From NCBI GenBank assembly GCA_015179045.1, contig WHUZ01000063.1:62001-126000 (forward strand): DNA of 64,000 nt, in the 5' to 3' direction. Of this stretch, positions 10,660 to 20,637 are shown piece after piece. Source of the DNA: Kalaharituber pfeilii (Eukaryota > Ascomycota > Pezizomycetes > Pezizales > Pezizaceae). Below the pieces are notes generated by a model. It saw nothing but the letters and a program-made list of their open reading frames with translations. It did no database searches and was not told the origin of the DNA. How positions within the stretch are numbered: the first letter of the stretch is position 1; the number at the start of each line of letters is the position of its first letter. The translations under genes were made by a program, and so were the position numbers.

Positions 10660-11215
10660 AACACCCTCCAATTTTTTTTTTTTTTTTTTATTTCATTACT
10701 CGCATGCCGCCCTAAGGGCTATGGCGAGGTATAAATAAACTAGTTAATTACAGGTATAACGAATAAAATAAATGCTAATAATCACTCCTGCCCTGCCCAT
10801 TCCAGTATCTCCCCGATGTTCGTATCCTTGTCTGGTTGTCTTAATCCTCCCGTTCCGTCTTTCATCTTTCCCTTCCATGTCTGACATTCGTTGGTTATGT
10901 GGGCTAGGTTCTCGGGTGCTCTCCCACACCATCGGCATTCCGGGGAGTCCGTCTTTCCTATGGTGTGCCTCCATTCTTTGAGTCCCTTGTTCCCTAGGAT
11001 ACCGGCCAGGGTTGCGATTCTCCTGCGGTTGTCTATTCTTTGAAGGGGTCGGTAGGACATACGGAGGCGGTCCCTTTCGTCGGCTCGGAGGTTTTTGGCT
11101 TCCTGTCTGATGCCTGCTTCTGTAGCAATGTCCTCTTCGCACTGTAGTGCCGTGCCTATCTTAGCCGCCGTGTCCGCCTTGGTGTTGCCTTCTACCCCTT
11201 TGTAACACCCTCCAA
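10660..11215 (-). mobile_element. 5'-truncated LINE type A with 12-bp TSD
   Basis: AACACCCTCCAA is duplicated at 10660-10671 and 11204-11215. The inserted LINE reads on the minus strand from GVEGNTKADTAAKIGTAL (RNase H end) through SPECRWCGRAPENLAHITNEC (zinc knuckle) to the stop at 10782, then the type A tail and poly(A) at 10672-10722. It inserted into the ORF1 of an older half-LINE. The single long minus frame 11267-10782 is therefore a chimera of two elements. Confidence 0.88.
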
Positions 11216-12110
11216 GGAAAACCACATCTAAACTAGTCGCCTTTCCCTCCCTCCTCTCTTGCTTCAACAGTTATCGAGCCCAGCAATCTTCACGCCCAAT
11301 TCATCATCCACCTCCAGCCACTTCCGAACAGACCCCAGTCTCTTGGTCACAGCTATCCCATGAACCATTATTGCTGGAGTGGCAGGTTGTGATTCTGGCT
11401 TATGTTGTAAAAGGGGCTTGCTCTTTGGAGTAGAAGTGGCCCTGGAGGAGATCATTTTCTTTTGGGCCGGACAGGCAGGTGGATCAGGCAGGTGGATCTC
11501 GCTTCTTCACAACGCTGGGTGGGGTGAGAGGGGCTGGCTTTTTTGAGGGTAATGCAGAGGTTTGGGCAGCTTCTTCTGCATATGGGAGCTGCTTGGTTTG
11601 CGCATCCGCATTACGCATAGATGGTGTGGATGTGTGGACTGTGGCCTGTGTCCTCATGGTAGGGCCCAGCTCTGTTTGGGTCTCTGCTGGGATCGCATTC
11701 TCCATCCGCTGTTCTTTGTGTTCTTTCCGAAGGTCGCAATGAAAGCGGCAGTATAATCAGTTGCAATACTCAGCGATCTCTTTGATGAAGTAGTGCGATC
11801 CTCTCAACATGGTTAGGAAGTCATCTGGTGGTTCAAAGTTGGGCTCCTGGGCTTGGGTTTCAATGTACCCAAGCATGTGTTTTAGGACTGTGTGGACGGC
11901 CTTTATCTGTACCTTTGGAAGCTTTTTTTTTTTTTTTTTTTTTTTTAATTTCATTACTCGCATGCCGCCCTACGGGCTATGGCGAGGTCTTTGGAAGCTT
12001 AGTATACTTGAGCTCTGCGATAAGCCCCTGATGTTCCTTTGGTATCTGTACTGATGTTGGGTCTAAGTCTCCGATGCTCCGATCCCCAGTCAACGGATTG
12101 AATGAGGATA
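11216..12110 (-). pseudogene. Half-LINE ORF1, decayed
   Basis: On the minus strand, from about 12110: GDRSIGDLDPTSVQIPKEHQ, then (across a tail insertion) TVLKHMLGYIETQAQEPNFE, matching VIEHIHACIKDQKTRPNFEP of the half-LINE at 23196. Further down it has a Pro/Thr-rich linker, then IMVHGIAVTKRLGSVRKWLE and KQERREGKATSLDVVFLGG, the conserved ORF1 core seen at 23820-24000. Frameshifts separate the parts. It is interrupted by the tail at 11925-11988 and the LINE at 10672-11203. Confidence 0.72.
11913..12000 (-). repeat. LINE type A micro-insertion with 12-bp TSD
   Basis: CTTTGGAAGCTT at 11913-11924 and 11989-12000 flanks 64 bases: poly-T, then the reverse complement of the type A hairpin. Removing it restores the ORF1 frame around KLPKVQIKAVHTV in the host half-LINE. 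Confidence 0.9.
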
Positions 12111-12154
12111 TGTATTTGCCCTTCTGTGATTGCTCTTATTTCCTGTGTATCTAA

Positions 12155-12222
12155 TCTCGCCATAGCCCTTAGGGCGGCATGCGAGTAATGATATTAAAAA
12201 AAAAATAAAGTAAAAAAAATTG
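12155..12222 (+). repeat. LINE type A tail
   Basis: TCTCGCCATAGCCCTTAGGG..GCGAGTAATGATATT followed by an A-rich tract interrupted by single T and G. I could not find its TSD. 12223-12790 contains nothing I recognise. Confidence 0.75.
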
Positions 12223-12794
12223 GTTGGACCTTGGCATGCTGCTTTAGGTTACCACAGTAGACAAGCAGGGATCTGATGGTGGTGGCAACGAAGGTGGGAG
12301 TGGTAAAAAATTTTCCAAGAATTTTGCCCGGGGCAAAACTTGAAGAATAAAGTATTTTGGAATAAAAATTAGATCAAAGGACTCAGCTTTCGATCTATGT
12401 AGGTTTCGCTAGCGGTGTGATGACGGCTCAACAGCATCCACTGTTTCGCACGGGTACCGGTATCTAGAGCTGGCGGAACGAAGCCTCAAGGGCTGCCTCA
12501 ATAATCAAATGTCAAGAAAAGAGTCTTCAATTGTCTTGTCTGTGCGTGTCCATATCTGTCCATGTCTGTATATCTCCGTGTATGTCTGTTGCTGCTTGCC
12601 TGCCTGCTTCCACAGTCCTATCTACATGCAATTTATAGACCACCTTCGCCTTCCAACTGAGCCTATACATACATATCTCGCTTCTTAATCATAATTTTCT
12701 TCCTCATCCTACGCATGTGTCATCATGTGGCCCTACCGCTCCGGCCCGCGTATGGCCTTATTCTTTCCATCGGTACCGTGGTTACCACCACAGC

Positions 12795-12836
12795 GGGGAC
12801 GGGCCTCACGGCCGGCCTGTTGGAAACACTAGCAGT
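12795..12836 (-). repeat. Solo hAT-like terminal repeat relic
   Basis: GGCCGGCCTGTTGGAAACACTAG resembles the right end of the hAT-like element at 15940-15957 (GGCCGGCCCGTTGGGAACAC). No matching left end is obvious. 12837-13248 has several 75-110 codon open frames but no recognisable protein. Confidence 0.45.
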
Positions 12837-13411
12837 CTGGCACTTGGTATCCTCCAACCTCTTTTCTGCTGCAGTGAAGATCTATCAACGCGGCACCGGT
12901 TCTAGCAAGGACCTTTCCTTTATGCTCCCTGATCTCGGCCATATTATACCATTCAAACTCCTTCTCCCATCCATACCAATTTGTCTCTACTCCGTTTCTG
13001 GACCTGTTCCTCTTCGACCTTTCCTCGAGGGGGGATATCAGGTTGCTTCGGCGTGATGAACACGAATGAGAACCACTGCCGTTGCAGCACTGCTCTTGAA
13101 TGTCCATCCATACAGGCTGCTACCAAGCCTGCGTGGAGCTCGCCCATTTCAACATATCTCTTATGATCGTTGGTCACAAAGACATCGTTCGGAAGGTTCT
13201 CGCATTCTGGAGGTATGGGCAGTCCAGGCTGAGGCTCAAGCCCACAGACGGGATGACTCCGGACAGGTACTTTTCACCTGTCCGCTCAGGGACAGGTAGT
13301 TCCTTGTACGGTAAGCGGATCGCCAGTGGCGTGCGCTAATATGCAGAGTTTTCAAGGGTGGCGAGCTCGCATGTACCCGAGTACAACTTCATGTATATCG
13401 AAGATATTAAG

Positions 13412-14030
13412 GGTTATCAGCTTTGCGTCACGTAACCGTTACGTGAGGTTACATGACATAAGCAAATGCTCTAATTGGCTGATTTCGTAACGTGAGACAG
13501 CCGATCTTCGTTACGCAACGTAACCATGATCACGTAGCCAAATCGTCGCGTTACGACCATAACCTTGCGTAACTTTGGGTAACGCCAAGGATATGCGCCT
13601 GGTTTTTAGCTGACTACAGGGGCCTTTGACCAGTCTTTACCTAAATCAGCAACACATGGATGCATATGCATAAGCACGTGTCTACAACTTCATGAGCATC
13701 ACCAATCTACGCATGAAAGCTCTCCAGTTTCTACCATCATGAGCCAGCAACCGTCTGCTACAACCACAGCAAGTTCACGAGCTGTTACTCCACGCTCTGC
13801 TACCCCCTCTGGTATCTGAATTAAGTAGCATAGATATGGCATGAGTCTCGATTGCTGTCGTGACAACCTGTTCGATTTTGGCTCGCTTCGATATGCGGGG
13901 CATGTTGATGTTACGGACGTGACGGTAACGTAGGTTACGCGGGGGACATCAGCGACCCTCCTCTCATTTGGGCTTAGCGGGTTGGCAGGGGTTACCTAAC
14001 GGAACGGAACGTAACGCAAAGCTGATAACC
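13412..14030. mobile_element. MITE rich in GTTACG/CGTAAC motifs
   Basis: Terminal inverted repeats GGTTATCAGCTTTGCGT at 13412-13428 and its complement ending at 14030. The subterminal regions hold many copies of CGTAAC/GTTACG in both directions (at least 12), a pattern typical of transposase-binding subterminal repeats. No coding capacity is recognised and the TSD is not clear. Confidence 0.65.
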
Positions 14031-14499
14031 ACTATTATTGCTAGCCACTCACAGCTTTTCTCTTTCGCATCTGCTGTCGCGGAATCATTTACTAGTTACC
14101 GCTTGATAGCCAGGAGGCGTGGTCTTTCTACAAAGCCAACTGCCACTATCTCCGAAGTTGGCCATACATCCATTAGGTCTACCAGTAATATAGACCATTT
14201 ATTATGTACTTGTGTTGTTGCTGCGTTCTACTGTAGTAAATGGCCGAATAATAGTAAAAAAAAAGCTGTTACCGCAATTTTGTAAATACTTGGCTGAAGA
14301 GCTTTAATAGTATATAAGGCTCTTGAAAACTGTTCTGGCATATATTTTCTGCTTATTTAATAGCTTGCCATGCCCACTCTCACTCAGTATTACCTAACAT
14401 ATAGCATTACCTATCATCTCGGTCTTATTCTTTTTAGCAATACCTATCCCCTGTGCATATCTTTTTACACCTAAATAGGCAATATGGGTGATAGGTATG

Positions 14500-14690
14500 A
14501 TATTCCTGTGCTTCATTGAAGTACTCCAATTACTGAAGAGCAGTACGCTTTTATTAATGATGTATTACATCGTCTTCAAGACTATACATTAGTTAATGGA
14601 TTTGTAGTAGTGGTTTATGAAAATCAACAGATTCCTCTTTAGCTTCTCTATCTACACTGGCAAATCAAAGGTCCAATAGCACCCATAAAA
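14500..14690 (+). pseudogene. Possible FAR1/MULE transposase N-terminal fragment
   Basis: In one frame: TPITEEQYAFINDVLHRLQD then YTLVNGFVVVVYENQQI, with stops before and after, then LYLHWQIKG. Fungal MULE transposases begin with a FAR1-like stretch of the same shape (aromatic residue, helix, NGFxVVV, then a Cys-Asp-Gly-Gly strand). The Cys and Gly-Gly are not clear here, so this is tentative. A second open stretch, 15958-16122 (HTSHMQRMFTSTLASHGAQP..), may be the C-terminal part of the same gene. Confidence 0.35.
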
Positions 14691-14745
14691 TAGACAATGA
14701 CCGACAGAGAAGTACCTACAGATCTACCTATTACAATACCTCAAC

Positions 14746-15957
14746 CAGTGTTCCCAACCGCCCAGGCCGTCCAGGCCATTCAGGCCGTTCAAGCAATTTC
14801 AGGGGCAGGAGGGCCGGTTACGAGGCTATTTCAGAGGCCACCTTTAGGTTACTTGGACACGGATTTAATATGAACCTTTCAATATTTTCGGATAACTACC
14901 TAGACTTTTTTTTATTGAGCAGCGCTTTTCGCAGGTATTCAGGTTGTGGTAGGCGGCGCGCGCCTACTTGCTAGTTGCTACTTATTTACTAACCGCGCTG
15001 GCGCTGGGCTCAGATAACGCCGTAGGTCACGTGGAAGTTCAAGAGCAATAGTGAAGTAGCACGGGCACGTGAGGATGAGGGTAAGCCGGGTTGATTAGAA
15101 ATGACCGAACGGTCTGCGGTATAAAGAGGTTCTGTTCCTTTTGCACATGTATCATACACAGATATACAATACACACATCATCCATTTGTACATACGCACG
15201 ATTACTCTGTCTTCTACAGTCATGTAGATATCGCCGCGCCGTTATACTACTTCCTTTTCCTACTTACCACATTCCCGCACTCTTTTATTGTACTTACACA
15301 TTCTACTCGCTACTGCCATTGCCGAATATACACATATCGAGACTTTCTACTACTCAAGATAGCGATTCGCCTCCTTCGGACAGTGACTCGAGGACCACCT
15401 AGTAGAGGAACCGCGCATAGTTGACTGAGCAGCCTCGCGCCCGCTCATAAGGTAAGCAATTTTTTTTGTATCGCTTGACTATATACTAATTTCTTATTAG
15501 TATTGCAGGGAGACAGACATTCCAACCACCGGTGATGATTCCTTTAGTATTCTCCTATTCTTCACTCTCCATAGTGCATTTCAAGTTTTGACCTTGCATC
15601 GACGATTCCCTGCAGTCCAATCTGATGCCGATATCGAGTCTTCTGGAATTTGGGTTACAAAAATCTGGTGCGACAAAGTTGGATTTGACACTATGGTTTT
15701 TTTTTTTTTTTTTTTTTTATATCACATGACCCCGCTTGTAGCTGTTCGCCATGGCAGGGCTTGACACTATGGTGAAGATGTGCATACCTAATGGAAAGCG
15801 ATACTGGCGGTGTAAAATCAGCAAGCAAAATCCTAAACATTAGAGAATGAGGTATACGTAGAATTTAGAGTACGTTCTGTATATAGCTAGCTACTGTATA
15901 ACTTAACTCACACTGCAGCCTGAATGGCCTGGCCTGGCCGGCCCGTTGGGAACACTG
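14746..15957 (+). mobile_element. hAT-like element, internally deleted
   Basis: Begins CAGTGTTCCCAAC and ends with the complement GTTGGGAACACTG, a typical hAT-style terminal repeat. Flanks CTCAACC and CTCATACC may be a decayed 8-bp TSD. Inside is a TATAAAGA box at about 15120, a transcribed-looking leader, an intron-like segment (GTAAGCAAT.. near 15452 to ..TTAG near 15500) and an exon reading SDADIESSGIWVTKIWCDKV then GKRYWRCKI, reminiscent of the BED-type WRC finger at the start of hAT transposases. The catalytic domain is absent. Confidence 0.72.
15685..15772 (-). repeat. LINE type C micro-insertion with 12-bp TSD
   Basis: TTGACACTATGG at 15685-15696 and 15761-15772 flanks poly-T plus the reverse complement of GCCCTGCCATGGCGAACAGC..GCGGGGTCATGTGATAT. 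It splits the hAT exon. The equivalent hAT copy at 9920 lacks it. Confidence 0.92.
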
Positions 15958-16231
15958 CTCATACCAGCCACATGCAACGAATGTTCACCAGCACACTTGC
16001 TAGTCATGGTGCTCAGCCAATTATCCAGCAATTTGTACCATCAGGTTTAAGTCAATTTCGTCAGGAAAAGACCAAGGGAAAAGCTAAAGCGCATGCTATG
16101 ACCTCTGCTGAGTTGGCTGAATGAACAGCTGCTGCAAGAAATACTAGAAAGCGCCATAGGGAAGGCTCCTCAGGTGTAGTTGAGCTTGAAGAGGATACGC
16201 AAGCTATGTAGGATGTTATTCTTGTTGCATC

Positions 16232-16316
16232 AAGGTCTCATGAATCGCCATAGCCCTTAGGGCGGCATGCGATCAATGATATTAAAAAAAAAAAAAAAAA
16301 AAAAAAAGGTCTCATG
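16232..16316 (+). repeat. LINE type A micro-insertion with 11-bp TSD
   Basis: AAGGTCTCATG at 16232-16242 and 16306-16316 flanks AATCGCCATAGCCC..GCGATCAATGATATT plus poly(A). The 63-base insert is almost only the hairpin and poly(A). Confidence 0.9.
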
Positions 16317-16502
16317 TATCTTCCACTGCATCTATTTAGTTGTTTAGGAATTGTACATAATATCTTAGCTTAGGTACCTCTGAATCGTAACCCTTGAACA
16401 CTCTGCATATTAGCGCACGCCACTGGCGATCCGCTTACCATACAAGGAACTACCTGTCCCTGAGCGGACAGGTAAAAAGTACCTGTCCCGAGTCATCCCG
16501 CT

Positions 16503-16665
16503 GAACTGAGTACATGCCGACGAATCGAAGACTGATGAATTGAGCCTATACCGATGAAAATCGAAGAGTTGACAATTGAATTGAGCATATACCGACGAGT
16601 CGAAGAGCTGAACGGAGCACATGCCGACGAATCGAAGAAGTGGTAGACACTGAGCCTATACCTTC
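16503..16665. repeat. Degenerate tandem repeat, CCGACGAATCGAAGA unit
   Basis: About five imperfect copies of a 28-50 base unit GAATTGAGCATATACCGACG..AATCGAAGA just outside the right TIR of the long-TIR element. 16670-17400 holds no recognisable gene. Confidence 0.65.
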
Positions 16666-17406
16666 CTCGCCCATGGAGTGCTTTTTCCCACAGGGTTTTT
16701 TTTTTACCCATGGAGAGGTTTAACGGTAGCGCAAGGTGATGATACAGGCCCCTGACATACAGAAGGATGAAGTGAAGATCTCAAGTGAAGGTCTGACAAG
16801 GACGTCAGCCGTAAGAACGGGGGTAATGTCAGGGTGACCCAACAAAGTATCAATGATAAGCGATGAGAGATGACGCATGATAATCACGCCATCCATAGTT
16901 ATGATGGTGAAGAGAGAGAAGCTTGTTAGTTAGCACTCAATGGGTAAACCCATTTACACCTCGAACAGGCTTCATTTACCCCAGAGAAAGGTTTAAGTAG
17001 CTCCAAGGATGCGAAATCTACCCTATTTTTAAGTTTCGTGAGGATCGCTGGCAAGAAAGTTAAGTTGTTTTGAGGTTTACACCTCGATAAGGTGTAATCC
17101 TCAACCACGTATCGATCTTCAAGGTTTCGAAATTTGTCCACTCCTATATGAGGTGTAGTACCATATGATCTTGAGAGCTTCTAAAGGTGTAGGTCAACCT
17201 AGCTTTACATGAGTACATCTGGAGGTTTAGCCGCAATGCAGTTGTCGCGAGAGCTGTCAGAGAGGTAAAGTATATTCATATAGTACAGGAAAATAATAGG
17301 AAAAAATTTCCGTTATGTACAATTTTAATCCACATTACGAAACCTCCGAAGCAGTATCAGAACTATTGTCGTCTTCCAAGTCAAAGATTGCAGTGCCATG
17401 CCCTAC

Positions 17407-17501
17407 TAAATACTCCTTATCGCCATAGACTAGCCCATAGGGCGGCACGCGATCACTGATATAAAAAAATAAATAAATAAATAAATAAATAAATACTCCT
17501 T
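17407..17501 (+). repeat. LINE type A micro-insertion with 12-bp TSD
   Basis: TAAATACTCCTT at 17407-17418 and 17490-17501 flanks ATCGCCATAGACTAGCCCAT..GCGATCACTGATATA and an (AAAT)n-type tail. The tail has become TAAA-repetitive, an older or slipped poly(A). Confidence 0.88.
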
Positions 17502-17838
17502 CTTTGAGCCGGCAATTAATTTAGGTACAAGCTAGCAACGACATCGACTCTTTCCTCTAGTACTCAAGATACTGTACCAACTTCTCAGGAAATATCTGAC
17601 AACCTTCCCAAGACAGCTATGTCCCAGACTACTCAGGTTGCTTCTCTTCAGGTAGGCTCTATATCCAATGTGCACAATTCATGTTAACTTCTGGATTCAT
17701 ACGTATAGGAACAAGTTCAACCCCCTAAGAAGGGACGCGGAAGTCCCAGAAAGAATATAACACCCTCTGCTAACTCCAAACCCACGCGTCTTCCCAAGCT
17801 GACATTTAAAGTTAAGGATACTGAAGCTCAAAAGATAG

Positions 17839-17929
17839 AAAAGCTTCAATTTTGCCCTGCCATGGCGAACAGCTACAAGCGGGGTCATGTGATACAAAAA
17901 AAAAAAAAAAAAAAAAAAGCTTCAATTTT
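17839..17929 (+). repeat. LINE type C micro-insertion at an older insertion junction
   Basis: GCCCTGCCATGGCGAACAGC..GCGGGGTCATGTGATAC plus poly(A), flanked by AAAAGCTTCAATTTT at 17839-17853 and 17915-17929. The duplicated target includes the junction between host sequence and the poly-T of the LINE next door, so this tail arrived second. Confidence 0.88.
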
Positions 17930-18083
17930 TTTTTTTTTTTTTTTATATATCATTACTCGCGTGCCGCCCTAGGGGCTATGGCGAGAATAGGTACATGCGA
18001 GAAGGAAAGAAAAGAAATTAAAGGAAAGTGTCCGTCGCCCTGCCGTCTATTTACAAGCTCTCCTGCGTCCCTGCTCGCGCCAC

Positions 18084-18193
18084 GATGTCTCCTACGCCCC
18101 TGCCCAATGTCTCCTACGCCCCTGCCCAATGTCTCCTACGCCCCTGCCCAATGTCTCCTACGCCCCTGCCCAATGTCTCCTACGCCCCTGCCC
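18084..18193. repeat. 22-bp tandem repeat over the LINE ORF2 stop codon
   Basis: Five near-identical copies of ATGTCTCCTACGCCCCTGCC(CA). In the homologous LINE at 27945-27975 this stretch is single copy and contains the ORF2 stop. The array therefore expanded from the last ORF2 codons and the start of the 3' UTR in this copy only. Confidence 0.9.
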
Positions 18194-18466
18194 ACTCCAA
18201 GATGTCTCGCAGTGGGTCTTTGTCCTTGTTCTTCGGTGGGGTAACCAGGTCCTGCATGCCTCCGGGCCACTTCCGTTTCCATGTCCTGCACCTCGTGAGT
18301 ATGTGTTCGGTGGTTTCGTCCTCCTCCCCGCACCACCGGCATTCTGGGCTGTCTGTTTTCCCAATTCCGAACTGCCATTTCCGTAATGACTTGCCGCCCA
18401 GTAACCCCGCCAGCGTTGCTATGTTCCGGCTTCCGAGTCTTGTCAGAGGTCGGTAGCTGAGGCCTA

Positions 18467-19293
18467 CTGTGTTTCACCACATCTCGACGCACACCACAAT
18501 TCGACGCACTTTCCCACCAAAACTAGCCACGCAGAAGAGCGTGTACCTCAACCACTAGAGCAGAATTTTGTAAGTGCTATTTAGAGAAACTAAATAAATA
18601 CTTGTTCTTCATGTTTAGCACCTCTTCCTGCTCAAAGAAAGCATTCTCAAGGAATTATGGCACCGCGAAATTTGTAACAATGTCTTGGCATCTATTTGTA
18701 TGGGATTCTCATACAATATTTCAGCGGACTGAACATACTACTTTTTGTTAGCACTATCACGCCAATGGCAATTGTCTTGTGATCAAAGGGCATTCTCTAG
18801 TTATATATTGATTCACTTGATTTTATTGCATAGTTGGCACGCTGATATATATTTTCAGGTGCTCTTCCAATACTATTCATATGCAATATTTCTATGGAAA
18901 TAAAAATATTTTGAACAGCTCAACAATTACTTCAAGAATTATGTTGATGCCATTCATGTATATCTCCATAGCGATGGGTTATCCAAATGAAATATTTAAA
19001 TATTTCTATTGAATTAATTGCAGGTGCAGTAGGTAGATTTCCATATCTGCAATTTTACCGCAAAAATATATGCCAAGACTTATGTGAAAATGTGCAGAGA
19101 TATAATTCATTCATAACTACCTTTTTTTTAAAGTAGAGATGCAGGATCTGAAGAATTATGCTTGCTTTAAACCTCCTGAAAGGCGTATGGAAAAGTAGGT
19201 TCTGTGCGTGGGGATATACAGGTTCTCATTCGCTCAGTTTTGGTGGGAAAGTGCGTCGAATTGTGGTGTGCGTCGAGATGTGGTGAAACACAG
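18467..19293. mobile_element. 827-bp MITE with TA target duplication
   Basis: Terminal inverted repeats of about 55 bases: CTGTGTTTCACCACATCTCG.. at 18467 and its complement ending at 19293. TA dinucleotides lie at 18465-18466 and 19294-19295. Removing the element rejoins GAGGCC-TA-GCCGGTTTC, the sequence seen uninterrupted in the LINE at about 28235. The interior is AT-rich with one intron-like GTAAGTG..TTTAG segment; no transposase is recognised. Confidence 0.9.
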
Positions 19294-19727
19294 TAGCCGG
19301 TTTCTTTCGGTGGCGCGCTGTTGTTTTTCATGTTTGTTGTATCCCGTCTTCCGTTATAGTCTCGTCTTGGTAGGGAAGGCATGTGCCGATTTTTGCGGCT
19401 GTGTCCGCCTCGGTGTTTCCCTTGACTCCTATGTGGGACTTGACCCACATTACTGCAACGTCCAAGTCACCTCGGTCTCTTCTGGCTTTCCAGGCGTCTC
19501 TCACCAGGTTTGCCGGTCCTTTGTGAGTGGGTTCTCCCTGTGTGACCTTTATGAGCTTGGATATCACTACCTTGGAATCGGTTATAATAAGCAGCTCTCC
19601 CTCTTGGTTACGTAGGGCTACGCTCATGGCGATTAGTTCTGCGTCATTTACGGTGGTCTGTTCTCCGGGGTACATGGAAGTTGGGGTGTCTTCTGCGTAG
19701 GTGCCTAGACCTGTCTTATTGTCCATC

Positions 19728-20591
19728 AATCCTGCTTCCGTGAGGACAGGAGCTGGAGTATACCAGGGGACCAAAGACAGATCCGTGTACCTGGGGAGGC
19801 AATGCACGGCGAACGATGCTGAATTAATAGCGGTAGGAGAAGCCCTGAAAGGAGAGGGAGAGTTGGTGGTCATCACGGATTCCAGAGTTACCATAACAAG
19901 ACTACAAGGGATAGCGAGAGGAGACCTAACGCCAGAGGGGTCGGCTGAGTTTGTGAGGAGGCGGTGGGAAGAGAGGGTAGCCCGAGGGGAATATGACGTT
20001 GCAGTGTTGTGGGTGAAATCGCACAGAGGAGTCAGGGGCAACGCCATGGCGGACATGGCGGCGAAGGTTGCCACAGCAATGCAATACCAGGATGAGACAG
20101 TGACAGAGGCGGGGGTCAAACAGCAGATCAAAGAGTGGAGAGCCGAGGAAAGAAAGAGATTGAATTTGTCGTACAGACCACTGGAGTATCTAGGGAGCAG
20201 GAGAAGGGTATCCACTCTCGCGGGAATCTTGGGAAACAAGGGATTACGACAGTGGAGACACAAGATAGGGAAGGAGACTTCTCCCGAGTGCAGGTGGTGC
20301 GGAAGAGACTATGAAAATTTTGCGCACATCATGGGGGGGTGCGAGGTGTGGAGGAAGAGACTACCGAGAGGAGAGGAGGGACTAAGGGGGCCGATAAGGG
20401 ATGAGGGGGTTAGGGGGGAGAAATGACGCTGGCGGAGGTGATGGACTGGGCGGCAGAGTAGACGGAGTGGTGCAGGACACGCTCGATGTTGCGACGTTGT
20501 TTTTTACTTTTTCTGTGATGTTATACTCTGTTTATTCGTTGTTATGTATTTAAATCCTCGCCATAGCCTACAAGGCGGCATGCGAGTAATG

Positions 20592-20628
<37 letters not shown>

Positions 20629-20637
20629 TGCTTCCGT
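19728..20637 (+). mobile_element. LINE type A copy with 14-bp TSD, opposite to its host LINE
   Basis: AATCCTGCTTCCGT at 19728-19741 and 20624-20637 flanks a 5'-truncated LINE: RNase H, zinc knuckle, 3' UTR, type A tail (CTCGCCATAGCCTACAAGGC..) and a poly(A) of about 29. It is inserted antisense in the RNase H domain of the host LINE. Confidence 0.93.
19742..20426 (+). pseudogene. LINE ORF2 RNase H domain, almost complete
   Basis: The frame is open for the full domain: TANDAELIAVGEAL (Glu), LVVITDSRVTITRL (Asp), VAVLWVKSHRGVRGNAMADM (last Asp), LSYRPLEYL, LAGILGNKGLRQW, then CRWCGRDYENFAHIMGGC, a C-x2-C-x7-H-x4-C knuckle. The first catalytic Asp and the reverse transcriptase were lost by 5' truncation, so it cannot act alone. 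This is one of the two best-preserved RNase H copies in the window, which implies recent activity. Confidence 0.85.

Larger units (their letters stand above)
13249..16500. mobile_element. Long-TIR DNA transposon, probably MULE-like, heavily nested
   Basis: About 110 bp at 13249-13362 (CGGGATGACTCCGGACAGGT..CAGTGGCGTGCGCTAATATG..) recurs inverted at 16388-16500 with few differences. Each TIR contains the hairpin GGACAGGT..ACCTGTCC. A TIR of this length is typical of MULEs, and a decayed FAR1-like fragment lies inside (14530-14690). I could not find a matching 9-bp TSD, so the superfamily is an inference. Inside are a 619 bp MITE, a hAT-like element and a LINE tail; removing them leaves about 1.35 kb. 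Confidence 0.7.

Noticed and set aside
10782..11267. Single 161-codon minus-strand frame as one protein
   Set aside because: It crosses a TSD boundary (11204-11215) and fuses half-LINE ORF1 with a LINE RNase H; it is an insertion chimera.
19328..20263. 311-codon minus frame as a single protein
   Set aside because: The part above 19741 lies antisense in the inserted plus-strand LINE; only the portion below 19741 is LINE RNase H.
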